Virus record (IMG/VR): IMGVR_UViG_3300024180_000039
Coordinates: 1-24,011 of that record
Strand: one strand, 5' to 3'
DNA from: a virus
Length of the DNA: 24,011 nt
Under the pieces are notes generated by a model. The model did no database searches, had not been told where the DNA came from, and worked only from the letters and a program-made list of their open reading frames with translations. Position numbers and translations under genes: made by a program. Each line of letters begins with the position of its first letter. Within the stretch, counting starts at the first letter, position 1. Positions 15,711 to 23,804 of the stretch are shown here, in pieces.

Positions 15711-16836
15711 TACGAACAATTTTAAAGATGTTACGGCTATCAGCAACAACGTTACTTCCTCCTACTTCTGTTTTTACCAATATACGATAAAATCTTTCGG
15801 GTTGCAACCCATCCATGAAAATATCGAAAAATGAACCTTCTGGGTCACAACTTATTTTAGTAAAGTCTGTATTAAAGTCAACAACCATCTCTTCTGTATT
15901 CTCATCTCGTAATCCCCAATATGATGCTGAGGGTAGTACGTAGTTATCTAAATATACTGATGATGTGGTGAATCTTCTTGTAGGGTATTGAGGTTTAGCA
16001 GTAATTCTAAATCTCTGCTTTCCTTCATCTACATACTCTCCTCTATTGTTTTTTATGTCAATAACAGACATATCTGTATCCAGTACAGCTAAAGTACCTT
16101 GGTCGTAAACTCTATCGTCCCAGCCAAATTCTAGTACTGGTGGATAAATTGTATTTGTATCTTTACCGAAGTATTTTAGTTTAATTGTTGAATCAGTGCT
16201 GTGTTCTAAGTCTTTCTGGAGTTTTATTATAAACCCTTTGTTGTTCAACGTTCCTCCGTATATCTGTTTTATAGCTGCTGTAACATTTATATCCAGATCA
16301 TGTGTTGATGACATAGAGTGTGATTGGTGAAACTCCATTGATTCTCCTGCAGATGCTGTATACCAGTTACCTCCACCTTGTTTACCTTCTACAAAAGAAG
16401 CAGTAGTGTATTGTGTAAAGCCAGATAGGTTCCAGCTTGATTGTAGAGCTTTTTCTACATATGTCCAACTTACTCCTGATGTATTAACTGGTATGTCTCC
16501 GAATTTACCTGTTCCGTTATCCCAGTCCAAATCTCCATTAGTATGTATTGGGTATGCATACAGTGTATATTCTGTAGGAAGTTCAGTAGCGCTTGCAAGG
16601 TACATTTTTATACTAGAACTCATAGAGTTGAGTGCTGCTGGTGTTACCTTGTTTAGTATCACGTCTTGTATTTCTTCGTCAGAAAATTTAGTTAATACGC
16701 GGTTTGTTTGTCCTGTACCGTCTAAGGTTCCGGGATATCCTGCTATCTCTATTATTTCATCCTTACCGGCGTTGCTTGTCAGCTGCTCAGTATATATGAA
16801 TGTGTCTTTTTCTGGAAATATTCTGTAGATTGCCAT
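15703..16836 (-). CDS. DNRLRE-like virion structural protein
   Basis: A 377-residue protein starting MAIYRIFPEKDTFIYTE, then NAGKDEIIEIAGYPG and RVLTKFSDEEIQ. The opening (a polypeptide that 'does not fold without' Asp-Thr-Phe-Ile and reaches a conserved L(I/T)KF strand) and the later WDNGTGKFGDIP, SVSSTHDLDINVTAAIKQIYGG-like region and GFIIKLQKDLEHS match the general plan of DNRLRE beta-sandwich domains seen in phage structural proteins. Residues about 250-377 form a second domain (RFRITAKPQYPTRRFTTSSV, LQPERFYRILVKTEVGG). The gene sits between the gp6-like wedge and the large baseplate protein, 1 base after the previous stop. It is probably a baseplate component that may bind carbohydrate or another structural protein; family call moderate, role inferred. 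Confidence 0.6.
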   Translation of the reverse strand: MAIYRIFPEKDTFIYTEQLTSNAGKDEIIEIAGYPGTLDGTGQTNRVLTKFSDEEIQDVILNKVTPAALNSMSSSIKMYLASATELPTEYTLYAYPIHTNGDLDWDNGTGKFGDIPVNTSGVSWTYVEKALQSSWNLSGFTQYTTASFVEGKQGGGNWYTASAGESMEFHQSHSMSSTHDLDINVTAAIKQIYGGTLNNKGFIIKLQKDLEHSTDSTIKLKYFGKDTNTIYPPVLEFGWDDRVYDQGTLAVLDTDMSVIDIKNNRGEYVDEGKQRFRITAKPQYPTRRFTTSSVYLDNYVLPSASYWGLRDENTEEMVVDFNTDFTKISCDPEGSFFDIFMDGLQPERFYRILVKTEVGGSNVVADSRNIFKIVRNG

Positions 16837-16837
16837 A

Positions 16838-18667
16838 TTATAGTACTGTTGTTCTTCCTTTTATATCTTGATTAGGAAATTTTAATTCAAATATCATTGT
16901 ATCATAAGAAGGGTATATAACGTTGTTTCTAGTTGCTCCTTTAATATCGTATGCGTATTCCGAGTATTTTCCTCCTTGTTTGTTAGTTATCTCTACTTTA
17001 CTTACTGTCTGTACTCCTGTTACTTTATCTAATAAACTATATAATGTAGATACGTTTATTGGTTGGTTTATATTCCACTTAGTAATCTTAAAAAAGTCTT
17101 GAAGTTGGTTATTACACTTTAACAGGACGTCTCTACTGTTAAAATTAGGTCGTACTAAAATGTCAAAATTTACTCCAATATTAACTACAAATGCATCTTT
17201 TATATTAAGAGCGTCAGTTAATGGCATGTAATATGCCATATACGTTCTTAAATTATCTTTTAAGGTCTTGGTTGCAGTAATTAAATGCTTATTATTATCA
17301 AAAGCTAATACATACATCGATAAAGCAAGTGGGTTACTATCTATAATACTATCTGTTGAAGATTTTGTACTATTTAGTTCATCATGTGTTATAAATGCTT
17401 TTCCTATTGTTCCAAATTTAGGATCTAAAGAAAGAGCTCGAACTGTATAATCCTGAAGGGTTACTGTTCTTTTTTGCTCTGAGAAAGCACGTAATGTGTT
17501 TTGTCTGATTTCTTCAATAGTATCTCCGTCTTTCCCTCCGGTTGCTGCTTGTACATTATTAAAGCTCAATGTTCCTGCGTAGTCATCTTCTTCAGCAGAG
17601 GTTGTTGCATTGTAGCCTGTTAATGTATTTGCAGGAACGTTAGCTTCTATTCCTCCACCTACTAGGTACCTTATGGTTAATGTAGTGTTAGAAGGAGCTA
17701 GTCCATATGTACCGGTATATAGAAAGTTAGAGGGATCATATGCTTTATCTAAGTTATTTAGACCTTGTAGTGTGCCCATTCCTACGTTTGTAGGATCAGG
17801 AGTGAAAGTACTATCGTCTGCTCCAACTGTACCAGCTCCAAATTGCACTAATAGGTTACCGTCTGAGTTAAATCTAGTAACGAATCTTTTAGGTACTTTT
17901 TGAAGTATTATAGTGTTTGGCACATTATCTACATCTGAGCTAATATTGGTTTGCTCTACAAATATAGTATCCTGCCCTAAGAAAGGTACTTCATACCAAG
18001 TAGAGTTATCAGAAGAAGAAGTAGAGTCTGTTATATCTAATATTCCTATTATATTTTTATCTTCTATTGTAATAGTAGAAAACCTATCTGCTGTAGTGAA
18101 TGTCTCTGATACAGCTTTAACTGTACCTGAAAAAGCTTTCACTTTTTTTGATAAAGTAAATTCTGATGGGATACCTGATGTTATTTGACTAATTGCAATG
18201 TTTGTAGGATCGTATGAGCTTGAATAGTTAAAGTCTATTTTGTTCTCAATAAAGAAATTTGCTCTTCCTTTTGCTGTAGAAGTAACAATAGCGTTTTCAT
18301 TAACTACTAGCGCTTGGTTCCAGTTAGGTGTGTTGGTTGTTGGATCAGCTCCTATGTTCTGAGTTACTGTTAATTCAACCTCTGCTGCATTAGTTACTTT
18401 TGGCCTGTATCCCATCATATACGCCATTGAGTATAGATTACCTGGTTCTTTAGCGTATTGTAAGAATGTTTCTTGAAGTTGGGTATCTTGGTAGAATGAA
18501 AGTATATCCCCTACATAAGCAGCCATTTCTATAAACATCATACCAGGTGATGTAGGTGAAAAGTCGTTGTACGAATCTGGAAAGTAGTTTTTTGCAAATT
18601 CTACTAACTCTTGTTTATAGTCTGAAAACTCTCTCGAAACGTATTTTATATCTCTAATTTCTGCCAT
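16838..18667 (-). CDS. 6: Baseplate wedge protein, gp6-like (baseplate J family)
   Basis: A 609-residue protein whose first 100 residues carry the gp6 pattern: REFSDYKQELVEFAKNYFPD, then FSPTSPGMMFIEMAAYVGD, LSFYQDTQLQETFLQYA and YSMAYMMGYRP. The C-terminal half includes RQNTLRAFSEQKRTVTLQDY and RALSLDPKFG, the conserved baseplate J-like region, then a wedge-type domain with VLLKCNNQLQDFFKI. In T4 gp6 forms the ring that holds the baseplate wedges together and dimerises around the hub; T4 gp6 is about 660 residues, close to this length. The start overlaps the gp25-like stop by one base (TAATG), as expected for adjacent wedge genes. Confidence 0.88.
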   Translation of the reverse strand: MAEIRDIKYVSREFSDYKQELVEFAKNYFPDSYNDFSPTSPGMMFIEMAAYVGDILSFYQDTQLQETFLQYAKEPGNLYSMAYMMGYRPKVTNAAEVELTVTQNIGADPTTNTPNWNQALVVNENAIVTSTAKGRANFFIENKIDFNYSSSYDPTNIAISQITSGIPSEFTLSKKVKAFSGTVKAVSETFTTADRFSTITIEDKNIIGILDITDSTSSSDNSTWYEVPFLGQDTIFVEQTNISSDVDNVPNTIILQKVPKRFVTRFNSDGNLLVQFGAGTVGADDSTFTPDPTNVGMGTLQGLNNLDKAYDPSNFLYTGTYGLAPSNTTLTIRYLVGGGIEANVPANTLTGYNATTSAEEDDYAGTLSFNNVQAATGGKDGDTIEEIRQNTLRAFSEQKRTVTLQDYTVRALSLDPKFGTIGKAFITHDELNSTKSSTDSIIDSNPLALSMYVLAFDNNKHLITATKTLKDNLRTYMAYYMPLTDALNIKDAFVVNIGVNFDILVRPNFNSRDVLLKCNNQLQDFFKITKWNINQPINVSTLYSLLDKVTGVQTVSKVEITNKQGGKYSEYAYDIKGATRNNVIYPSYDTMIFELKFPNQDIKGRTTVL

Positions 18668-19077
18668 TATTGTTCAAAATTTATTACTACCTCGTCTTCT
18701 ATATTTGTATTTTGGATAGTATACTTAAGTGATAATGTAACTGTATTTGAATCTGGAGTTCCATTGACGTTAAAGTCGACAGGAACTACAGTAGGAAAAT
18801 ACTCGGATAAGCCAGCTCTTACTGTACTTTTAACTCTATCTACCATTCCTTGGTTAATATTTTCAAACATTAAGTTGCGTATAATAGTACCAAAGTTAGG
18901 ATTCATATACCTTTCTCCTTTTCCTGTTAAGAAGTAGTTTATTATATTTGTTCTAATAGCGTCCTTAGTCATATACGTAGGGTTAAAAACAGCAGCTCCT
19001 GATAGAGGTAGGGATACCCCAATAGCTTTCCTTGGTTGTAAGTCTAGTGGATTAATTCTTCTGCTGTTAAATGCCAT
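18667..19077 (-). CDS. 25: Baseplate wedge protein, gp25/GPW family
   Basis: A 136-residue protein. T4 gp25 is 132 residues. The family signature GERYMNPNFG occurs at 54-63, following INYFLTGKG and followed by TIIRNLMFE; this E-R/P-R type loop is the core of the gp25/GPW fold. The C-terminal half has the usual beta-strands (VPVDFNVNGTPDSNTVTLSL, then KYTIQNTN). In T4 gp25 joins the sheath to the wedge and stabilises the inner baseplate with gp6 and gp53. It lies immediately before the gp6-like gene, sharing one base with it, and 2 bases after the preceding small gene. Call is secure. Confidence 0.9.
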   Translation of the reverse strand: MAFNSRRINPLDLQPRKAIGVSLPLSGAAVFNPTYMTKDAIRTNIINYFLTGKGERYMNPNFGTIIRNLMFENINQGMVDRVKSTVRAGLSEYFPTVVPVDFNVNGTPDSNTVTLSLKYTIQNTNIEDEVVINFEQ

Positions 19078-19079
19078 AC

Positions 19080-19502
19080 TTATACTATTCCGTGTTTCTC
19101 TTTATCTTTTTCTACTGACCTGTTATAAACTTTCCCTGCTTTTTTAATAAAATCCAATTGAGATATATCCATTCCTGGTGCGTTTGCAGATGGATTTGTC
19201 ATACCCATTTGGTTAGCCATCGATGATGCAAAATTAGGTTTCTGAACCATATCTGCTGTTCCTGCGTATATATTTTTATATTCACTAGGTGACATATTTG
19301 CTTTTGTCTGTTCTAACATCTCCATTAGAGGGTTAGTTGATGTCGGTACTTGTTTTTTTACTTGAATAGTCTTAGCAGGTGCTGCCAATGTATTTGGTGC
19401 ACTTGCCGCTTTTACTGCTTCGTTCATTACTTCTTGTAACTCTTCCTTGACAGCTGATCTGACTTCTTCTCGTATTATACTTCTTAATTGATCGAGTTTC
19501 AT
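19080..19502 (-). CDS. Short helical protein of the baseplate operon
   Basis: A 140-residue protein with a strongly helical, charged N-terminus (MKLDQLRSIIREEVRSAVKE and onward to about residue 33), an Ala/Pro/Thr-rich linker (about 34-55), then LMEMLEQTKANMSPSEYKNIY and a C-terminal basic tail (KAGKVYNRSVEKDKEKHGIV). The I(I/R)REEV..AVKEEL start recurs, from memory, in small proteins of marine phages next to baseplate genes. No enzyme motif or membrane segment is visible. The upstream gap holds TATTTATAAT just before the ATG. It may be a chaperone or a tail-assembly factor; this is only positional. Confidence 0.6.
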   Translation of the reverse strand: MKLDQLRSIIREEVRSAVKEELQEVMNEAVKAASAPNTLAAPAKTIQVKKQVPTSTNPLMEMLEQTKANMSPSEYKNIYAGTADMVQKPNFASSMANQMGMTNPSANAPGMDISQLDFIKKAGKVYNRSVEKDKEKHGIV

Positions 19503-19519
19503 AATTATAAATAGTTAGT

Positions 19520-20356
19520 TTATGGAAGTTGGTTGTTTATTCTAAATTTTAATTCTTGTATCAGTACAGATGTGTCTGCACTAAATGATGGCTGTCCTCT
19601 GAGGATTATAACGCCTATGTTATCTTTTGCAACTGCTAACCTTCTAGGTACGGGTCCATCTAGTTGTGTATCTTCAATAATTGCAATCTCATAAACTTTT
19701 CCTGAATCGGACTTAAATGTGTACCTATCATCAGGGAGTCCTTCAGAACCTGTGTTTTCTAAAGGCTGTATTTTATTAAGTAGTTCTTTTAATGCTTTTT
19801 TCTCCTCATCTGAGATTTCACCGGAAGATAATGCGTCTAAACAATCTTCCGATCTATCGTTTACATTGGATAATAGTCCTTTTATATTATCTAAACTTGG
19901 ACCTACTCCTGCTACTAGTGATTCTATAGATGATACATCCCCGTCTAAGTCTTCAAGTAAACGGCGGATGGTATATAATCTATCCGCTTGAGATGTTATA
20001 CTGCCTGTTGTTTTAGCTGATATAAGACCTCCGTAATCACTTGGAGGTATACCCGTAGCAACTGGTGTTGGATTAACTTTAAGTAGCTTTAATATAATTT
20101 TTGCTGATCTAATTGCTTTTTTTAAATTATTAGCTAATTTAAGAAACTTATCAGACCTTTTCTGAAACTTGTTAACACCGGATAGTAGTGCATTTTTAGT
20201 ATTTATAATTCCTACTAACGCCGTGCCTTGAGGACATTGGTTAGAGAACTTACCTAACATCTTATTAGCTTCTAATTGAATTCTAGCTTCTAAGTCACCT
20301 TCTATTTTTCCTAACTGTCCTGCTACAATAGCCGATATTTGAGATCCAATTGCCAT
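19520..20356 (-). CDS. Conserved structural protein next to the hub/spike gene
   Basis: A 278-residue protein. Residues 1-110 are mainly helical (IVAGQLGKIEGDLEARIQLE, NKFQKRSDKFLKLANNLKKA, IILKLLKVNP), followed by a flexible region and a helical pair to about residue 205. The last 70 residues form a compact domain: YTFKSDSGKVYEIAIIED, PVPRRLAVAKDNIGVIILRG and a closing VLIQELKFRINNQLP. From memory the C-terminal PRR.AVAKD..GV..L.G pattern recurs in structural proteins beside gp5-like genes in marine T4-like phages. The gene overlaps the gp5-like stop by one base, which suggests co-expression with the hub. Likely a hub or spike partner; exact role unknown. Confidence 0.62.
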   Translation of the reverse strand: MAIGSQISAIVAGQLGKIEGDLEARIQLEANKMLGKFSNQCPQGTALVGIINTKNALLSGVNKFQKRSDKFLKLANNLKKAIRSAKIILKLLKVNPTPVATGIPPSDYGGLISAKTTGSITSQADRLYTIRRLLEDLDGDVSSIESLVAGVGPSLDNIKGLLSNVNDRSEDCLDALSSGEISDEEKKALKELLNKIQPLENTGSEGLPDDRYTFKSDSGKVYEIAIIEDTQLDGPVPRRLAVAKDNIGVIILRGQPSFSADTSVLIQELKFRINNQLP

Positions 20357-21531
20357 TATTCTGTAAATACTTTTTTAGATTTCAACTGAGATGTGCCGGA
20401 TGGGTTTATCAAGTTCTTTAATTGCCTAATTACCGGCTGTGCTTGCATTCCTCTTTTATTAATACTCGGTATAGGGTGTCCTTTAATTGTTTTTGCTCTA
20501 GCCATATCTTTAGCCATACCTTCAAGAAGGTTTAAAACGTTTTGAAGAAAAGCTTCTGTCTGGTTACCTAACATTACGGGTTCTCTATTTCCTTCTGATG
20601 ATGTTCTGGCTTTTGAACCAAGATACATTTTCGGAGCATCTAAGCAAAGGTAGGAAGAACCGTCTATGTTTATAGAGCCTTCTGTATTTAGTCCTATGCT
20701 TTTTATACTTGATAACTGAATATCTGCTTGTTTTGCATTTAAGTACAACCTTCCAGCATTAAGCATAATCTGACTCCCTTTAAATTGATCTGATTTTTCT
20801 GGGTTTTCATCAAAAGTATCTCGTTTCTCACTTGCAGGAGTTAGCGGTATTTGGTGGTTAGATACTAGGTATATTGAGCAATTATCCTCATCTATACTCT
20901 CTCCTAGAGTAGAGAAACCTTCTTCTGTATCTGATTGTCCATTACTTAGTATTGTTACAGGAGATCCGATATTTTCATCATCTACCCAGGGGTTGCCTGA
21001 TCCTTTTCCTCCTGTAAATCTTAACGACTGTCCTTGTCTCCCTTCTATTTGAACATCTCCGGGAGTTGATCTGATAGGGTTTACCGTACTCAGTTCTTTA
21101 AAAGTGCCGCCTGATGTAATATCTGTATCTGGGTTATTTGCAAGATCTGGGTAGGCACTTGAATTGGCATTATTCCAAGTATTTACTATTCTTGTATAGA
21201 ATTTACTATTACTTCGTTCTGATGTAGATGATGCAAGGTTAGGCATAGTGGCTATTTCCACTACTTCTCCAATTATCGGAACTGTCTTAATATGGGAACT
21301 ACTTTGTTGGGCAAATGGAAGGGCGTTTGGCGTCAGTTCTTTCTTATATCCTCCAAGCGGCTTATAGAAAACTCCATTAATAGACCTTGCTCCTCCTTTA
21401 TTTAAGTATTCTGTATGATTTTCATCTAAAATAATATCGACTACTCTACCAAATACTGTAGAAGATCTGGTAGTAGTGCCTGTTCCTCCTGTAGAGGATC
21501 CTAAATTATTTAAAGAATTTTTAAATCCCAT
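20356..21531 (-). CDS. 5: Baseplate hub/spike protein, gp5-like without a lysozyme domain
   Basis: A 391-residue protein. An N-terminal OB-fold-like region (TVFGRVVDIILDENHTEYLN, then VPIIGEVVEIATMPN) carries a Gly/Ser/Thr-rich leader. The centre contains PGDVQIEGRQGQSLRFTGG, the signature segment of marine gp5-like spikes, and SPVTILSNGQ. The C-terminal third has repeated strands (GSQIMLNAGRLYLNAKQADI, SINIDGSSYLCLDAPKMYLG) consistent with a short triple beta-helix like the VgrG/gp5 needle, ending in a basic tail. T4 gp5 is about 575 residues and has a lysozyme domain in the middle; no such domain or catalytic Glu..Asp..Thr arrangement is seen here. One-base overlaps join it to both neighbours. 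Call good for hub/spike, moderate for strict gp5 orthology. Confidence 0.78.
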   Translation of the reverse strand: MGFKNSLNNLGSSTGGTGTTTRSSTVFGRVVDIILDENHTEYLNKGGARSINGVFYKPLGGYKKELTPNALPFAQQSSSHIKTVPIIGEVVEIATMPNLASSTSERSNSKFYTRIVNTWNNANSSAYPDLANNPDTDITSGGTFKELSTVNPIRSTPGDVQIEGRQGQSLRFTGGKGSGNPWVDDENIGSPVTILSNGQSDTEEGFSTLGESIDEDNCSIYLVSNHQIPLTPASEKRDTFDENPEKSDQFKGSQIMLNAGRLYLNAKQADIQLSSIKSIGLNTEGSINIDGSSYLCLDAPKMYLGSKARTSSEGNREPVMLGNQTEAFLQNVLNLLEGMAKDMARAKTIKGHPIPSINKRGMQAQPVIRQLKNLINPSGTSQLKSKKVFTE

Positions 21532-21896
21532 TATTCTTCTTTGCTTTCCTCTGGTTTAACTTGTAAATCTTCCTTAACTTCTTCTTGCTCTTCCAATAAG
21601 TCTTGAAGGTCTGAAAAATCAAACATATCTCCATCTCCGCCTTTTGACTGTATAGCTTCTAATCTCTGGATTACGGTTGCTAATTTAATGAGATGTTCAT
21701 CATTTTTAACACCTATTTCCATGTACTCTTTAATCATAGGGACAAGGAGAGTTGCATCTCCTATATTTTCTATGAGAGGTTTAAGTTCTCCAATCAGTCC
21801 CTTTACTTGAGATTTAGTTTCTCTTGAGTTTGTATATATCTCTTCAAAAAGGTCAGATAGCTTTTTTCCGTTAAATATTTCTTTATCTGAATCCAT
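21531..21896 (-). CDS. Acidic conserved hypothetical protein
   Basis: A 121-residue protein with a helical body (GKKLSDLFEEIYTNSRETKS, LIGELKPLIENIGDATLLVP, MIKEYMEIGVKNDEHLIKLA, TVIQRLEAI) and a very acidic tail (about 90-121, rich in Glu and Asp). The segment KNDE(H/Q)L.KLA..(I/V)QRL is, from memory, conserved in marine T4-like phages in the gap between gp55 and gp5. No domain of known function is recognised. It shares one base with the gp5-like gene and lies 19 bases after the sigma gene. A role in late transcription or baseplate assembly would fit the position, but cannot be chosen from sequence. Confidence 0.62.
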   Translation of the reverse strand: MDSDKEIFNGKKLSDLFEEIYTNSRETKSQVKGLIGELKPLIENIGDATLLVPMIKEYMEIGVKNDEHLIKLATVIQRLEAIQSKGGDGDMFDFSDLQDLLEEQEEVKEDLQVKPEESKEE

Positions 21897-21915
21897 ATCT
21901 TTTATAATAAATAGA

Positions 21916-22620
21916 TTACATATCTTTTATTATGATTCTCCCTTTTTCGTGGTACTTATGGTATATGCTGTAGAAGTCATCCTTTAGTATTGATATTACC
22001 TTTGTTAAGTGGGGAGTTTCACAATCAGTCATTTCTCTAATGTATATGTATAGAGCCTTCTTTTTAAATATATCTAGATCGTTTCTTGTTTTAAATATAG
22101 TTAAAACAGCATCAGCAATTCGCTTTTCACTGTCTTTATTAAACAGTTCGTCCATTTTATCATAAGCTTTCTCTACCCACATATCTAAAAACTGGCTTAG
22201 TGTAATTCCACCGGGAAGTTTAACATTCATACTCCCTTCGAAAGATTCCTCCATATCATCGAAAGAGCCTATCTGTTTTAGTTTTTTATAGTTTTTATTG
22301 TTGTAGTTAATTAACCAACGCTTAACGATAGTACCAAAGTAAGAATAGGCCTTAGCCCCATGGTCGGGATCAAATTTCATTATTTTCTCCTCAAGTAGCA
22401 TAGAAACTACTTCATGTTTAAGGTCTTCGATACGCTCTACATCAGTATAGTAGAACTTAAAGGTATGTATTATATTTTCTGCTAGTTTATAGAAGGGGAG
22501 GTAGATGTGATCTGTAAATATCTTAGCTCTATATTCTGTATCTTCTGAAACGTTGTACTTTTTTATGTATTCTTCTGTTTCAGATGTAAAGTAATTAGCT
22601 TTTGCTTTCTTTCTTGCCAT
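21916..22620 (-). CDS. 55: Late-transcription sigma factor, gp55-like
   Basis: A 234-residue protein. Residues about 62-113 (ERIEDLKHEVVSMLLEEKIM, KFDPDHGAKAYSYFGTIVKR, WLINYNNKNYKK) match sigma-70 region 2 as it appears in T4 gp55 and its marine relatives: the FDP..G.KAYSYF stretch and the following basic helix are characteristic. The protein would bind host RNA polymerase core and direct it to short TATAAATA-type late promoters. T4 gp55 is 185 residues; here there is extra sequence at the C-terminus (to KGRIIIKDM), and I do not see the short acidic-hydrophobic clamp-binding end known from T4. The start overlaps the upstream membrane-protein gene by 26 bases. Confidence 0.83.
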   Translation of the reverse strand: MARKKAKANYFTSETEEYIKKYNVSEDTEYRAKIFTDHIYLPFYKLAENIIHTFKFYYTDVERIEDLKHEVVSMLLEEKIMKFDPDHGAKAYSYFGTIVKRWLINYNNKNYKKLKQIGSFDDMEESFEGSMNVKLPGGITLSQFLDMWVEKAYDKMDELFNKDSEKRIADAVLTIFKTRNDLDIFKKKALYIYIREMTDCETPHLTKVISILKDDFYSIYHKYHEKGRIIIKDM

Positions 22621-22894
22621 AATTTTCTGGGAGCATGTAGCGGTTTAATTCTTCTTGCACTTTTTTTAGTTGTTCAAAAAAATAACCGACCTCATCATCC
22701 GACTTGAAAACTTCTCGTTTATCAAGATCATTAAGGTGCTTTTGTGAATCTGTAATAAGATTTGATATATTCTGTAAGTACCCTGTCTGATTCACTGTGA
22801 CATCTTCGTACTTTTCCACTTTAATCAGTAGATTGCGTAAAGCAATCCCTAATATTACTACTAAGATAGAAAGAATAATTGTAGTTACCAACAT
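22595..22894 (-). CDS. Small membrane-anchored coiled-coil protein
   Basis: A 99-residue protein. Residues 3-25 (VTTIILSILVVILGIALRNL) form one clear N-terminal transmembrane helix. The rest is charged and helical (KVEKYEDVTVNQTGYLQNIS, LITDSQKHLNDLDKREVF, FFEQLKKVQEELNRYMLPE), suggesting a cytoplasmic coiled coil tethered to the inner membrane. It ends 26 bases inside the sigma gene and starts 3 bases after the HD-domain gene, so the three are co-transcribed and probably translationally coupled. The lack of holin-like multiple helices argues against a simple holin. Function unknown. Confidence 0.68.
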   Translation of the reverse strand: MLVTTIILSILVVILGIALRNLLIKVEKYEDVTVNQTGYLQNISNLITDSQKHLNDLDKREVFKSDDEVGYFFEQLKKVQEELNRYMLPENYGKKESKS

Positions 22895-22897
22895 ATT

Positions 22898-23629
22898 TTA
22901 TAAGTTTTTAAGCATTTTAGATAAACCTTCGGAAGAATTTACCTTTCTACCTGTAGATGCTGCAGTTTTCTTAACTTTTGAAGTTGTATTTCCTCCTGCT
23001 GCTTTCCAAATATCGTATTCTACCTTAGAAGCTAAGAAGTCTGCTGTATGTAGTATAGAAATTATAGATGTTTTCTGCCTAGACGATTCCATATTACTGA
23101 AGAAGTACGATTCATTTGCTTTATCAAACACTCCATCATGGCATCTAATAGCTAAAAACTCTTTCTGATCTACTTTTATACCAAATTTCTGAAGTATAAA
23201 TAAAGATCTATCCGGTATAAGCATAAAATCTAAGTCTGGATTATATGTATACATCTCTGACAGCTTATCTTGTCTCCATTTATCCGTCTGAGGTATATAA
23301 TTAGGTCTATCTCCATCTCCCATCTTACCTAAATCATGGAAGAGTGCTGCAAATACTAATTGCTCATCAGTGAAATCAATCATACCGCCCATCTCTTCAT
23401 AGGTACTCTTCTGTTTCATAGCAAATTGAACAACCCTATTAACATGGTCTACATATCCACCAGCAAAAGCATTATGGTACCAAGCCCTACCACTAGCAGG
23501 AGCCATAACATAATTATCTTCCATATGTTTAATCATCTCCTTAACTTGATCCTTTCGATCTGTTATGTAGTGATCAATGATTTTGTGATGTTTAACGTAA
23601 TTGTTTTGGATTTGTTCTGCATTTAACAT
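22898..23629 (-). CDS. HD-domain metal-dependent phosphohydrolase
   Basis: A 243-residue protein with the HD-superfamily metal ligands in order: H52 (AWYHNAF) and D61-H62 (GYVDHVNRVV), the HD pair H98-D99 (AALFHDLGKMGDGD), H164-D165 (AIRCHDGVFD) and D197 (LHTADFLAS). Such enzymes hydrolyse phosphate esters of nucleotides or cyclic nucleotides; the substrate cannot be read from the sequence. The C-terminal 30 residues are basic and low in complexity (SKVKKTAASTGRKVNSS). It starts 1 base after the stop of a 57-aa gene and is followed closely by the membrane protein and the sigma factor. Possible roles include nucleotide-pool or alarmone turnover in infection. Confidence 0.82.
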   Translation of the reverse strand: MLNAEQIQNNYVKHHKIIDHYITDRKDQVKEMIKHMEDNYVMAPASGRAWYHNAFAGGYVDHVNRVVQFAMKQKSTYEEMGGMIDFTDEQLVFAALFHDLGKMGDGDRPNYIPQTDKWRQDKLSEMYTYNPDLDFMLIPDRSLFILQKFGIKVDQKEFLAIRCHDGVFDKANESYFFSNMESSRQKTSIISILHTADFLASKVEYDIWKAAGGNTTSKVKKTAASTGRKVNSSEGLSKMLKNL

Positions 23630-23630
23630 A

Positions 23631-23804
23631 CTATTCTTGTGTTTCTCTGTTTAGTAAGGTGTTTATATCGGAAATAATAGATGATACCTCTTTTAAATGT
23701 GTATAAGAAGCAGCTCTATCATTAGTACTTAATGTATATTTTAAATTAGTTAACCGTGATTCTATATTATCTAATTTATTACTTATTGATTGTTTAAATC
23801 TCAT
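23631..23804 (-). CDS. Small coiled-coil protein (57 aa)
   Basis: Read directly from the minus strand: ATG at 23804, TAG at 23633-23631, 57 codons. The protein begins MRFKQSISNKLDNIESRLTN and is predicted almost wholly helical, with heptad-like hydrophobics (L11, I14, L18, L21) and a second helix (LKEVSSIISDINTLL). Support for it being real: it fills an otherwise empty gap, ends one base before the HD-domain ATG (TAGTATG) and has codon use like its neighbours. No family is recognised. It could be a partner of the downstream HD protein or a small regulator. Confidence 0.65.
   Translation of the reverse strand: MRFKQSISNKLDNIESRLTNLKYTLSTNDRAASYTHLKEVSSIISDINTLLNRETQE

Noticed and set aside
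15711-15749. Thirteen-residue N-terminal extension of the small coiled-coil gene
   Set aside because: It is hydrophobic and could be mistaken for a signal peptide, but lies fully inside the end of the 377-aa gene; the ATG at 15710 gives the usual short overlap.
16406-16828. Plus-strand open frame of 140 codons
   Set aside because: Wholly antisense to the DNRLRE-like gene, with no leader or neighbours on that strand; a shadow of the real coding frame.
22797-23168. Plus-strand open frame of 123 codons
   Set aside because: Antisense to the HD-domain and membrane-protein genes, whose motifs are clear; no coding signature of its own.
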